Assembly (NCBI GenBank): GCA_025352585.1
Contig: JANXTD010000449.1
Location: 1 to 9,101 of the forward strand
Length of the DNA: 9,101 nucleotides
Direction of reading: 5' to 3'
From: Fimbriiglobus sp.
Lineage (GTDB): Bacteria > Planctomycetota > Planctomycetia > Gemmatales > Gemmataceae
Part shown: positions 1 to 5,064 of the stretch, piece after piece
Position numbering within the stretch: the stretch's first letter is position 1
Layout: every line of letters starts with the position of its first letter
Position numbers and translations under genes: made by a program
The notes under the pieces: model-generated
The model's input: the letters and a program-made list of their open reading frames with translations, nothing else
Told to the model about the DNA's origin: nothing
Databases searched by the model: none

Positions 1-756
1 AGCGTGGACGGCACTCTCATCGAGAGCTTCGCGTCGGCCAAAAGCTTCCGGCCCATCGACGCGCCGCCGGCCGAGGGGTCGCCGGGCGACGGCGGGCCGC
101 CGCCCGCGCCACCGGCGGACGGCAACGGGTTCAAGCCGAGCAACCCCGAGGTCGACTTCCACGGCGAGAGGCGCACCAACGCGACGCACGCCAGCCGGAC
201 CGACCCGGAGGCGAAGCTGTACCGCAAGGGGCTGGGGAAGGAGGCGAAGTTGTCGCACATGGGGCACGCGCTGAGCGAGAACCGGCACGGGCTGGTCCTG
301 GGGGTGACGGCGACGGAGGCGAGCGGCACGGCGGAGCGGACGGCGACCCTGGAGATGATCGACGCGTTGGAGTCGAAGCACCGGCGAAAGCCGAAGACGC
401 TGGGGGCCGACAAGGGGTACGACAGCGGCGAGTTCTTCCTGGATCTGGAGAGGCGTTCGATCGAGCCGCACGTGCCGCTGGTGAAAGCGCCGCGCGACCC
501 GGAAGGCGTGGCGTACCGGAAGCAGAAAGCCGGTGTCGAAGCGCGGCAGCGGATGAAGGCGCGGGCGGGGGGCGACGGGTACCGGCTGAGCCAGAAGTGC
601 CGCAAGAAGGTCGAGGAGGTGTTCGGCTGGTTGAAGGGGGTCGCGGGGATGGGACGGAGTCGGCTGGTGGGGCGGTGGAAGCTGCAGCAGACGCTGGAGC
701 TGGCGGCCGCGGCGTACAACCTGGTGCGGCTGCGGAAGCTGGCCCCGGCCGGGTGA
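1..756 (+). CDS. IS5-family DDE transposase, C-terminal part (5' end outside window)
   Basis: Cut-and-paste transposase acting on its own IS ends. The reading frame is open at base 1 and stops with TGA at 754-756, leaving about 251 residues. It begins within the first catalytic block, SVDGTLIESFASAKSFRP, whose Asp is codon 3 (bases 7-9). The second catalytic Asp is in ADKGYDSG (bases 409-411) and the last acidic residue is in RKKVEEVFGWLKG (Glu at 613-615), so the full DDE triad of the IS4/IS5 (DDE_Tnp_1) fold is present. A Pro/Gly-rich stretch (codons about 21-40) sits between the first motif and the NPEVDFHGERR block, as is usual for this group. No frameshift or stop is seen, so the copy could be intact. 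The GTG at position 4 is not the real start because the N-terminal DNA-binding part is missing. Confidence 0.85.
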   Translation, partial: SVDGTLIESFASAKSFRPIDAPPAEGSPGDGGPPPAPPADGNGFKPSNPEVDFHGERRTNATHASRTDPEAKLYRKGLGKEAKLSHMGHALSENRHGLVLGVTATEASGTAERTATLEMIDALESKHRRKPKTLGADKGYDSGEFFLDLERRSIEPHVPLVKAPRDPEGVAYRKQKAGVEARQRMKARAGGDGYRLSQKCRKKVEEVFGWLKGVAGMGRSRLVGRWKLQQTLELAAAAYNLVRLRKLAPAG

Positions 757-862
757 GGGCGACGGGCGGGGCGAGGGCCGAGTCCCGGTCGCCGGGCGGG
801 GCCTTCGGTCTCACCGGGACTCGAAAAAGTCGCTCGGACTGGCTGATTGCGAAGGCACAGCT

Positions 863-881
863 GCGTTTTTCAACACCCTGC
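863..881. repeat. right terminal inverted repeat of the IS
   Basis: The sequence GCGTTTTTCAACACCCTGC at the end of the transposase-bearing element resembles the right terminus of IS5/IS1182-type elements, whose left ends read as the reverse complement. The matching left repeat is outside the window. It is followed directly by TA at 882-883, the left copy of the target duplication of the next element. Confidence 0.55.
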
Positions 882-883
882 TA

Positions 884-906
884 GTGCAGTCTCAGGTGAC
901 ATCCTG
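884..906 (+). repeat. left terminal inverted repeat of the IS630-derived element
   Basis: It begins GTGCAGTCTCAGGTGAC and ends CATCCTG. It pairs with 1242-1264 over 23 bp with a single mismatch, and is preceded by the TA target duplication at 882-883. Confidence 0.8.
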
Positions 907-1242
907 TTTGAGCGGTTTGGTGGGTGCGCACCCGAAGTGGGAGCACACCCGGTCCTTGACCCCGTCGGCGGTGAGCTTCCGGTCGGGTTCGACGATGGCC
1001 CGCTTGCCGTGCATCCACTCCGGCTCGATCGGGTTCGGCCACGGGGCCTTGACCGGCGGCCCGCACACCCGGACGCGGCACCCCCGCCTCGTCCGCCGCA
1101 CGAGGGTCTGGGGGCGGCGGAGCGTGAACGCTTCGGGTGACCGGAGGCCGCCGCGAAGGGCGGCGCGCCCGGCGTCCGTCAGGTCGCGGACGAGCAGTGG
1201 TGGCTTCGTCCCGCCAGAATAGAGGCCGCCGAGACGACGCAC
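892..1242 (-). pseudogene. IS630 transposase remnant, N- and C-terminal parts joined
   Basis: An open frame of 116 codons runs from a GTG at 1240-1242, inside the right terminal repeat, to TGA at 892-894. The first part, LLVRDLTDAGRAALRGGL followed by SPEAFTLRRPQTLV, looks like the start of the IS630 helix-turn-helix region. The second part, PWPNPIEPEWMHGKRA followed by LTADGVKDRVCSHFGC, is the C-terminal block around the last catalytic Glu (the NPIE motif). The DNA-binding core and the first two catalytic Asp residues are absent, so the protein cannot be an active transposase. The frame stays open across the deletion junction (about residues 50-65). Whether the short protein is made, and could bind the element ends, is unknown. 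Confidence 0.75.
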
Positions 1243-1264
1243 AGGATGTCACCTGGGACTGCAC
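1242..1264 (-). repeat. right terminal inverted repeat of the IS630-derived element
   Basis: It begins CAGGATGTCACCTGGG and ends ACTGCAC. It is the inverted partner of 884-906 and is followed by TA at 1265-1266. The start codon of the transposase remnant lies inside it. Confidence 0.8.
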
Positions 1265-1370
1265 TAGGACCGAGCAGTTGCGCCCCGGTCGCGTGCCCCT
1301 TCGCTTTGTCCGCCACGGTGTGCGGGCCGGCGTGCCGGTGTCAGCAATTGCAACGTACCCCGCCGCGGCT

Positions 1371-1454
1371 TCACCCCGCGGCGTCGATCACCGCCAGCAC
1401 GGCGCGGCGAAGCGGCCCGGGGAGCGTCGGCGGCACTTCGATGACTTGGGCGAG
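1371..1454 (-). repeat. interspersed coding-derived repeat, copy A (decayed)
   Basis: Read on the minus strand it gives LAQVIEVPPTLPGPLRRAV then LAVIDAAG and a TGA stop, the same peptide tail as copies B (3329-3452) and C (8312-8435). It matches copy C at about 66 of 80 positions. Upstream the frame is broken: the PDG codons that precede LAR in the other copies are out of frame here, with a small insertion forming a hairpin (1458-1483). It lies in the 317-bp stretch between the IS630 element and the 155-aa gene, where no gene is seen. The tail resembles C-terminal ends of planctomycete proteins I associate with site-specific integrases; that origin is an impression from memory. Confidence 0.6.
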
Positions 1455-1457
1455 TCA

Positions 1458-1483
1458 GGGACTGACCGTCTGGGGTCAGTCTC
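1458..1483. other. inverted repeat (hairpin)
   Basis: GACTGACC (1460-1467) and GGTCAGTC (1474-1481) are perfectly complementary around a 6-nt loop, extendable by two pairs, one of them G-T. It lies about 100 bp downstream of the minus-strand 155-aa gene. No T-run follows on either strand, so it is not a standard intrinsic terminator. Confidence 0.4.
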
Positions 1484-1583
1484 ATCCACTGCGTGCCACC
1501 CCGCACCCGGCGTCCGGGAAGTGGCCGAAGTGCCGCGGCCCGTAATCGCGGTGCCCCACCCGCGAAGTCGAGTCGGGGGCGGC

Positions 1584-2051
1584 TCACTCCCTGGGGTTCT
1601 CGCGCAACTTGGGGATCGCCGCCAAGGGGTCGCCACTCACCAGGCCCACGACGTACTTGATCTCCCCGCCGATCGCGTCCTCCGCGACCCGCTGCTTGGC
1701 CGCGGCCGCCTGCCACAAGGCGTGAGCCTCTTCCGTGACTTTGGCGTCCACCCCGAACGCCGCGGCCCTCTCGAGCCCTTGCCGGGCCAGGAGGTCGTTG
1801 TACTTCCGGTCGCTGCCCGACACGAGGGCGCTGTAAGCCTCGTGGGCGGCCGCCGTGCCCGCCTGGGTGGCCACGAGTTCACCGTTGAGCCGCGTCAGGT
1901 CGGTGTTGATCTCGCCGATGAGCTTGGCGATGTCGATGCGCCGGCAGTTCAACTCGGCCGCGGGCACCGCGGTCGCGATGGGCGTGTGGGGTGCCGCCGC
2001 GGCGGGAGTCTGCGGCGCGTTGGTGGGGGGGAGGTCTAAGGGCTTCAACAT
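1584..2051 (-). CDS. hypothetical protein, 155 aa, helical
   Basis: I do not recognise this family. The ATG (2049-2051) is preceded by GTAGGAGA with AGGAG eight bases before the start, which supports both the start and the gene. Residues 1-33 are rich in Pro, Ala and Thr and look disordered. Residues 34-125 are Ala-, Glu- and Lys-rich with long helix-forming stretches (IDIAKLIGEINTDLTRLNGE, then EEAHALWQAAAAKQRVAEDA), suggesting an extended helical or coiled-coil protein. There is one Cys (residue 36). No signal peptide or membrane segment is apparent. It stands alone, divergent from the Panacea-domain gene across a 309-bp gap. Third codon positions are strongly GC, like neighbouring genes. 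A structural or adaptor-like role could be imagined, but the sequence gives no specific function. Confidence 0.75.
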   Translation of the reverse strand: MLKPLDLPPTNAPQTPAAAAPHTPIATAVPAAELNCRRIDIAKLIGEINTDLTRLNGELVATQAGTAAAHEAYSALVSGSDRKYNDLLARQGLERAAAFGVDAKVTEEAHALWQAAAAKQRVAEDAIGGEIKYVVGLVSGDPLAAIPKLRENPRE

Positions 2052-2105
2052 GGTCGCGTCTCCTACGCGCTAGAGGACCGGACGGGGGGCTGGGCACGCG
2101 CGGCA

Positions 2106-2135
2106 TGTATAGCGTGTCGGGCTAGGCTTCTACAA
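2106..2135 (-). promoter_or_regulatory. possible promoter of the 155-aa gene
   Basis: On the minus strand TTGTAG (2130-2135) and TATACA (2106-2111) are spaced by 18 bp, each matching four of six positions of the sigma-70 -35 and -10 consensus. Transcription would begin near 2098, leaving a leader of about 47 nt before the ATG. The rest of the 2052-2360 gap is GC-rich and shows no clear gene. In high-GC DNA such a match is suggestive only. Confidence 0.3.
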
Positions 2136-2142
2136 GCCCGAC
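2116..2142. promoter_or_regulatory. inverted repeat, possible operator
   Basis: GTCGGGCT (2116-2123) and AGCCCGAC (2135-2142) are perfect 8-bp inverted arms around 11 bases. The repeat overlaps the possible -35 element of the minus-strand gene, in the divergent region shared with the Panacea-domain gene. It could be a regulator site or a leader hairpin. No bound protein can be named. Confidence 0.3.
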
Positions 2143-2360
2143 CCGAACGCCGAAACGCTTACTTAGGCATGAAATGTAGTGTAAACGTGTCGCTGAAGGT
2201 TAAGGCAAAACGCCAACCCCGCGTCGCGACGCCGACCCCCCACCGTCCGCGAAGCACGTCGATCGAGTCAGCGCGGACCCTCGCTAACCGGGTTGCCAGG
2301 CGGCGGCAAGGCGGTTACGGTGCCGCCTGTCCCACTCAACCCCCGCACGGACGCACCGCC

Positions 2361-2801
2361 ATGACGACTTCCGCACCCGTCGATGCCGCCGAGGTCACCG
2401 CCTGCATCGCCCGGCACGCCGCCGGCCGGGGCGAGGACGCCGGCCTGGACGAGCAGAAGGTCCACAACCTGCTCTTCCTGTGCCAGGGCTACTCGCTGGC
2501 CGCCCGCGGCGTGCCGCTGTTCGCCGAGAAGCTGTACGCCGCGCCCGGCGGCGTGTCGTGCCCGGCCGCTGCCGCGCCGCACTGCGAGGCGGGCTTGGAC
2601 GACGCGCCGGACGAGGTCCGCGAGGTGGTGGCCCACGTCTGGGGCACCTTCGGCGGGCTGACGCCGCAGAAGCTCCAGGCCCGCGTGGGCCGCCACGTCA
2701 CGTGCGTGCAGGAGATGAGCGGGGGCGGGCGGGACCTGTCGAGGTCTCCCGACGCCGTCAAGATGGCGTTCGCACTGGCCCTCCAGCAAGGGATGATCTG
2801 A
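2361..2801 (+). CDS. Panacea-domain (DUF4065, SocA/GepA-like) protein, putative antitoxin
   Basis: Panacea-domain proteins act as antitoxins for many unrelated toxins; the domain also occurs in SocA, which delivers the toxin SocB to ClpXP, and in phage-associated GepA. The 146-aa protein has the expected order: LDEQKVHNLLFLCQGYSLA (residues 29-47), matching the family's K-L-x-K-L-L-Y-F-x-Q-G helix, then VPLFAEKLYAAPGGVSCP (51-68), matching the plFxExixAwxyGPVxP strand, then a C-terminal helical part with VWGTFGGLTPQKLQARVGRH (93-112). Length fits a single-domain antitoxin. ATG 2361 was chosen because similarity begins soon after it; the frame is open back to 2169, but that extension is basic, Pro-rich and unlike the family. 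There is no strong Shine-Dalgarno. A small membrane protein gene follows 126 bp downstream on the same strand and is the candidate partner. The domain match is by eye and moderately divergent. Confidence 0.65.
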   Translation: MTTSAPVDAAEVTACIARHAAGRGEDAGLDEQKVHNLLFLCQGYSLAARGVPLFAEKLYAAPGGVSCPAAAAPHCEAGLDDAPDEVREVVAHVWGTFGGLTPQKLQARVGRHVTCVQEMSGGGRDLSRSPDAVKMAFALALQQGMI

Positions 2802-2927
2802 CCTCCGGCCACATGCCGCCCCAGCCACAATTCGGATGGCGGCTGAGGCGACCGGAACGATCGCCGGACACACGCCCAAGGCCGCGTTGCTACTCGGCGC
2901 GGCCCGCCTTCACCTGGAGAGCCAGCC

Positions 2928-3251
2928 TTGAACGGAATGATCTCGTCACTACTTGCTTCGGTCCTGAGTGCGCTCGGGGCCGACGCCAAGGAGGGACTCA
3001 CGGACGGGCAGTGGCAACTGCTGGTACAACTCGTCGCGCTCCTGGTGACCTTCGCCCCGCTCGGGATTGCGCTCGGCCGGCGGCTCCGGAACTGGCCGGC
3101 GATCCTCGTGCTGTGCGTGGGGGTGGCTGCGTGCCAGCGGGTCTCGTGGGCGGGCGAGCGGCACCTGGCGGACCTCGTGGCGGTGGCGGCGTGGGTCGCG
3201 GCCCTGGTCTGGTCGCTGTACCGCGGGCCGAAGTCGGCCGGCGTGAAGTGA
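2928..3251 (+). CDS. small membrane protein, 107 aa (candidate toxin partner or holin-like)
   Basis: I do not recognise a named family. After a mildly amphipathic N-terminus (residues 1-28) there are three hydrophobic segments: about 31-50 (LLVQLVALLVTFAPLGIALG), 57-70 and 82-98. A basic RRLRNW loop follows the first, and the tail is short and basic (RGPKSAGVK). It should sit in the inner membrane. TTG at 2928 is preferred because GGAG (2916-2919) lies eight bases before it; the ATG at 2937 is the alternative and lacks a well-placed site. The gene follows the Panacea-domain gene at 126 bp. Panacea antitoxins are known to pair with small membrane-damaging toxins among others, so a toxin role is possible, but the gap is longer than usual for a toxin-antitoxin operon and a holin-like or unrelated role fits equally. 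Confidence 0.6.
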   Translation: MNGMISSLLASVLSALGADAKEGLTDGQWQLLVQLVALLVTFAPLGIALGRRLRNWPAILVLCVGVAACQRVSWAGERHLADLVAVAAWVAALVWSLYRGPKSAGVK

Positions 3252-3328
3252 GCCTCGCGCGACGGCCAGGCAGCTCAAAGCGCTCGGGTAAGAACCCAGA
3301 GTCATCCGGGTGTTCGCGATTCTTGGCT

Positions 3329-3452
3329 TTACCCCGCCGCGTCGATCATCGCCAGCACGGCGCGGCGGAGCGGTTCCGGAAGCGTCGACCACGCCTCGAC
3401 GACGCGGGCCAGTCCGTCGGGGAGTGCCCCCTTCGGCTCGCGGGCCACTGCG
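3329..3452 (-). repeat. interspersed coding-derived repeat, copy B
   Basis: On the minus strand it reads LPDGLARVVEAWSTLPEPL then RRAVLAMIDAAG and a TAA stop at 3329-3331. Positions 3333-3452 align without gaps to copy C (8316-8435), 106 of 120 identical, including 44 consecutive identical bases (3333-3376). It sits directly downstream of the arsR stop, in another frame. Of the seven differences from copy C inside the 22-codon variable part, five are at third positions, which points to a coding ancestor. There is no full gene attached. With copy C it brackets the arsenic-type cassette in direct orientation. Confidence 0.7.
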
Positions 3453-3477
3453 AACCAAGCGGTAACTTCATTCGAGT

Positions 3478-3828
3478 TCACACCTGGGCACTCGGTGCCG
3501 GCTTGTCGGCGGGCAGTTCGAGGCGGCAGCAGCCGAGGTTCAGGGCGTCTGTCGGGACGCCCGCCCGGACGGCCTCGTCGAGGATGCCGGGGCAGAGCGC
3601 GTACCACACGAACCGCCCCGACCGCGTCCCCTCCACCAGGCGGGCCAGCTTGAGGACGGTGAGGTGGTGCGACACGTTCACCGCCGGGATGCCCAACATG
3701 CCGACGATCTCGGTGACGGTCTGCGGCCCGTCCACGAGGAACCGGACGACCTTCAGCCGCTCCGGGGCGGCGAGGGCCGCGAGTAGCTCGGCACACCGCT
3801 GCGGCTCGAGAGGGTCTTTCTTCGGCAC
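3478..3828 (-). CDS. arsR: ArsR/SmtB-family metalloregulator
   Basis: Small dimeric winged-helix repressor that releases DNA on binding metal or metalloid; 116 aa, a normal length. RCAELLAALAAPERLKVVRF (11-30) is the first helical pair of the family and VTEIVGMLGIPAVNVSHHLT (38-57) contains the recognition helix, followed by VLKLARLVEGTRSGRFVWYA, the winged hairpin. Cys100-Cys101 in LNLGCCRLELP are a vicinal pair in the C-terminal part; Cys12 and Cys79 are the other cysteines. C-terminal Cys pairs bind As(III) in ArsR proteins such as that of Acidithiobacillus ferrooxidans, so arsenite or a methylarsenical is the likely inducer. The start is GTG: an in-frame TAG lies 12 bases upstream and AGGG precedes it. 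It is transcribed away from the DUF1559-MFS-PhyH-ArsI-like operon, with 183 bp to the first start codon, and probably controls it and itself. Confidence 0.85.
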   Translation of the reverse strand: MPKKDPLEPQRCAELLAALAAPERLKVVRFLVDGPQTVTEIVGMLGIPAVNVSHHLTVLKLARLVEGTRSGRFVWYALCPGILDEAVRAGVPTDALNLGCCRLELPADKPAPSAQV

Positions 3829-3870
3829 GGCACGGCCCTACGCTACGATGCGGGACTGGGGTCAGCGGGA

Positions 3871-3876
3871 ATTGTA
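3871..3876 (-). promoter_or_regulatory. possible -10 element of arsR
   Basis: On the minus strand TACAAT matches five of six positions of the -10 consensus, 42 bases before the arsR GTG. No good -35 is seen 16-18 bases further up, where the DNA is GC-rich. Confidence 0.3.
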
Positions 3877-3941
3877 GCCGGGCGAGTGTCTGCGCGGCAC
3901 CGGGGGAATTCGCGGGAATCCGGTGGCGGCCGGGGCGATCG

Positions 3942-3975
3942 CTTGTAACATCTTGACTGCCGGGCAGGTCACAAG
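3942..3975. promoter_or_regulatory. imperfect inverted repeat, candidate ArsR operator
   Basis: CTTGTAAC (3942-3949) and GTCACAAG (3968-3975) are inverted arms with one mismatch around 18 bases. They lie in the arsR/DUF1559 divergent region, 36 bases before the DUF1559 start codon and inside a short AT-richer island. ArsR-type proteins bind imperfect palindromes in such regions, usually with shorter spacers, so this is a candidate only. Confidence 0.25.
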
Positions 3976-4011
3976 TTGACGCCCACTCGAACCCGCCGCC
4001 GGAGGCACCCC

Positions 4012-5046
4012 ATGCCGCGCCGCTCCGCGTTTACGCTCATCGAACTGCTCGTCGTCATCGCCATCATCGCGATCCTGATCGGGCTGCTACTGCCCGCCGT
4101 CCAGAAGGTGCGGGAGTCCGCCGCCCGCATGAAGTGCAGTAACAACCTTAAGCAGTTGGGTCTGGCGCTGCACAACTACGAGAGCGCGATCCGGGAACTT
4201 CCGCCGGCCTTCCCCGGCACGCCGATCGCCCCCTACGCCTCGTACTCGCCGTACTACTACTCGTGGAGTGTTTTGGCGCAACTCAACCCGTACCTCGAGC
4301 AGACGGCCATCTACAACTCGATGGACCTGAAGTTGCCGATGTACCAGGGCGCGCCGTCGTACAGCATTTTCCCGGCGAACCAGTTCGCCGTCGCGCAGCG
4401 CGTGAGCCTGTTCTTGTGCCCGTCGGACAAGGGGGTGCCGGTGAGCACCGCCTACGGGGTGACCGACCTCGGGCCGACGAACTACGCCGCCTGCCTCGGG
4501 TCGGGGACGACCAACGGCGGGCCGCCGTTCGGCTCGCCGTGGGGTGCCGACGGGGCGTTCCCGGCCAAGACGCCGGTGCGGATCACGGACATCGCCGACG
4601 GCACGTCGAACACCGCGGCGATGTCCGAGAGTACGCTGGGGGACGGCGCGGAGGCCACGACGACGCAGCCCGGCGGTCCGGACGTGGCGTACAAGTACCT
4701 CGGCTACTCGGGGACGCTGCCGACCGCGGCCGCGTGCGCCGGGCCGCCGACCTCGTGGAACGGCAATAACCGGCGGGGGTTCATGTGGGCGTCGGGCGAG
4801 ATCCGCGCCGGCAGCTACAACCACTTCCTGACGCCGAACAGCCCGTCGTTCGACTGCGTGGCCAACGACCCGGCGAACTACTGGTACACCGGCGTCGGGT
4901 TCCGGGCGGCCCGCAGCCGGCACACAGGCGGGGCCAACGTCCTGCTCGCGGACGGCAGTGTCCGCTTCTTCCGCGACGCGGTGGACCCGACGGCGTGGCG
5001 CGCGCTCGGCACGCGCGCCGGCGGCGAAGTGCCCGGCGACCTCTAA
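4012..5046 (+). CDS. DUF1559 prepilin-like protein (H-X9-DG)
   Basis: Pseudopilin-like secreted or envelope protein of the planctomycete DUF1559 family, 344 aa. The N-terminus is a type III prepilin signal: a short basic leader MPRRSA, then FTLIELLVVIAIIAILIGLL with the conserved Glu at +5 of the expected mature protein, so a prepilin peptidase should cut and methylate it. KCSNNLKQLGLALHNYES follows, the hallmark of the family, and the rest is Gly/Tyr/Pro-rich globular sequence with LFLCPSD and SNTAAMSE blocks. Near the C-terminus, RHTGGANVLLADGSVRF contains the H-X9-DG motif. ATG 4012 is chosen because GGAGG at 4001-4005 is well spaced and the signal starts there; the in-frame TTG at 3976 has no such site. 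It is the first gene of the operon divergent from arsR and ends 18 bp before the MFS gene. Its role beside metalloid genes is unclear; it may be a surface or export partner, or simply inserted there. Confidence 0.9.
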   Translation: MPRRSAFTLIELLVVIAIIAILIGLLLPAVQKVRESAARMKCSNNLKQLGLALHNYESAIRELPPAFPGTPIAPYASYSPYYYSWSVLAQLNPYLEQTAIYNSMDLKLPMYQGAPSYSIFPANQFAVAQRVSLFLCPSDKGVPVSTAYGVTDLGPTNYAACLGSGTTNGGPPFGSPWGADGAFPAKTPVRITDIADGTSNTAAMSESTLGDGAEATTTQPGGPDVAYKYLGYSGTLPTAAACAGPPTSWNGNNRRGFMWASGEIRAGSYNHFLTPNSPSFDCVANDPANYWYTGVGFRAARSRHTGGANVLLADGSVRFFRDAVDPTAWRALGTRAGGEVPGDL

Positions 5047-5064
5047 CCCCGCGGGACACGTCGC

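Larger units (their letters stand above)
1..881 (+). mobile_element. IS5-like insertion sequence, right part
   Basis: The segment holds the 3' part of a DDE transposase gene followed by about 105 bp of non-coding DNA and a terminal-repeat-like end near position 881. The end has the TTTTTCAACACCCTGC form commonly seen as the right end of IS5/IS1182-type elements. The left end lies outside the window, so the terminal repeat pair cannot be compared. The right end is directly followed by TA and then by a second, smaller element, so the two are nested or adjacent. Family assignment rests on the transposase motifs; the exact end is inferred. Confidence 0.7.
884..1264 (-). mobile_element. IS630-derived miniature element (internally deleted, MITE-like)
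   Basis: A 381-bp unit is bounded by 23-bp terminal inverted repeats (884-906 and 1242-1264) that differ at one position (T892 against the complement of G1256). It is flanked on both sides by TA (882-883 and 1265-1266), the target duplication typical of IS630/Tc1-mariner transposition. Its minus strand encodes a transposase remnant with the beginning and end of an IS630 protein but not the middle. Full IS630 elements are about 1.1 kb, so about two thirds has been lost. It could still be mobilised in trans by a full-length relative, because both ends are well preserved. Confidence 0.8.
2052..2360. other. divergent intergenic region between the 155-aa gene and the Panacea-domain gene
   Basis: This 309-bp gap holds the possible minus-strand promoter and the 8-bp inverted repeat listed separately. 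Near 2298-2328, AGGCGGC and GCCGCCT form another short inverted repeat ahead of the Panacea start. An open plus-strand frame from 2169 runs into the Panacea gene, but its codons give a basic, Pro/Arg-rich peptide and no ribosome site precedes it. No RNA gene is recognised. Confidence 0.5.

Noticed and set aside
1458..1483. Intrinsic terminator of the 155-aa gene
   Set aside because: The hairpin is good but no T-run follows on the minus strand and it is 100 bp beyond the stop.
2169..2360. N-terminal extension of the Panacea-domain gene
   Set aside because: The added 64 residues are basic and Pro-rich, precede the domain, and have no ribosome site.
2480..3877. Long 465-codon plus-strand open frame
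   Set aside because: It crosses the Panacea and membrane-protein genes in another frame and runs antisense to arsR; composition is Arg/Gly/Pro-rich as expected for a GC-rich shadow frame.
3976..4011. TTG start for the DUF1559 protein
   Set aside because: GGAGG and the prepilin leader both point to ATG 4012.
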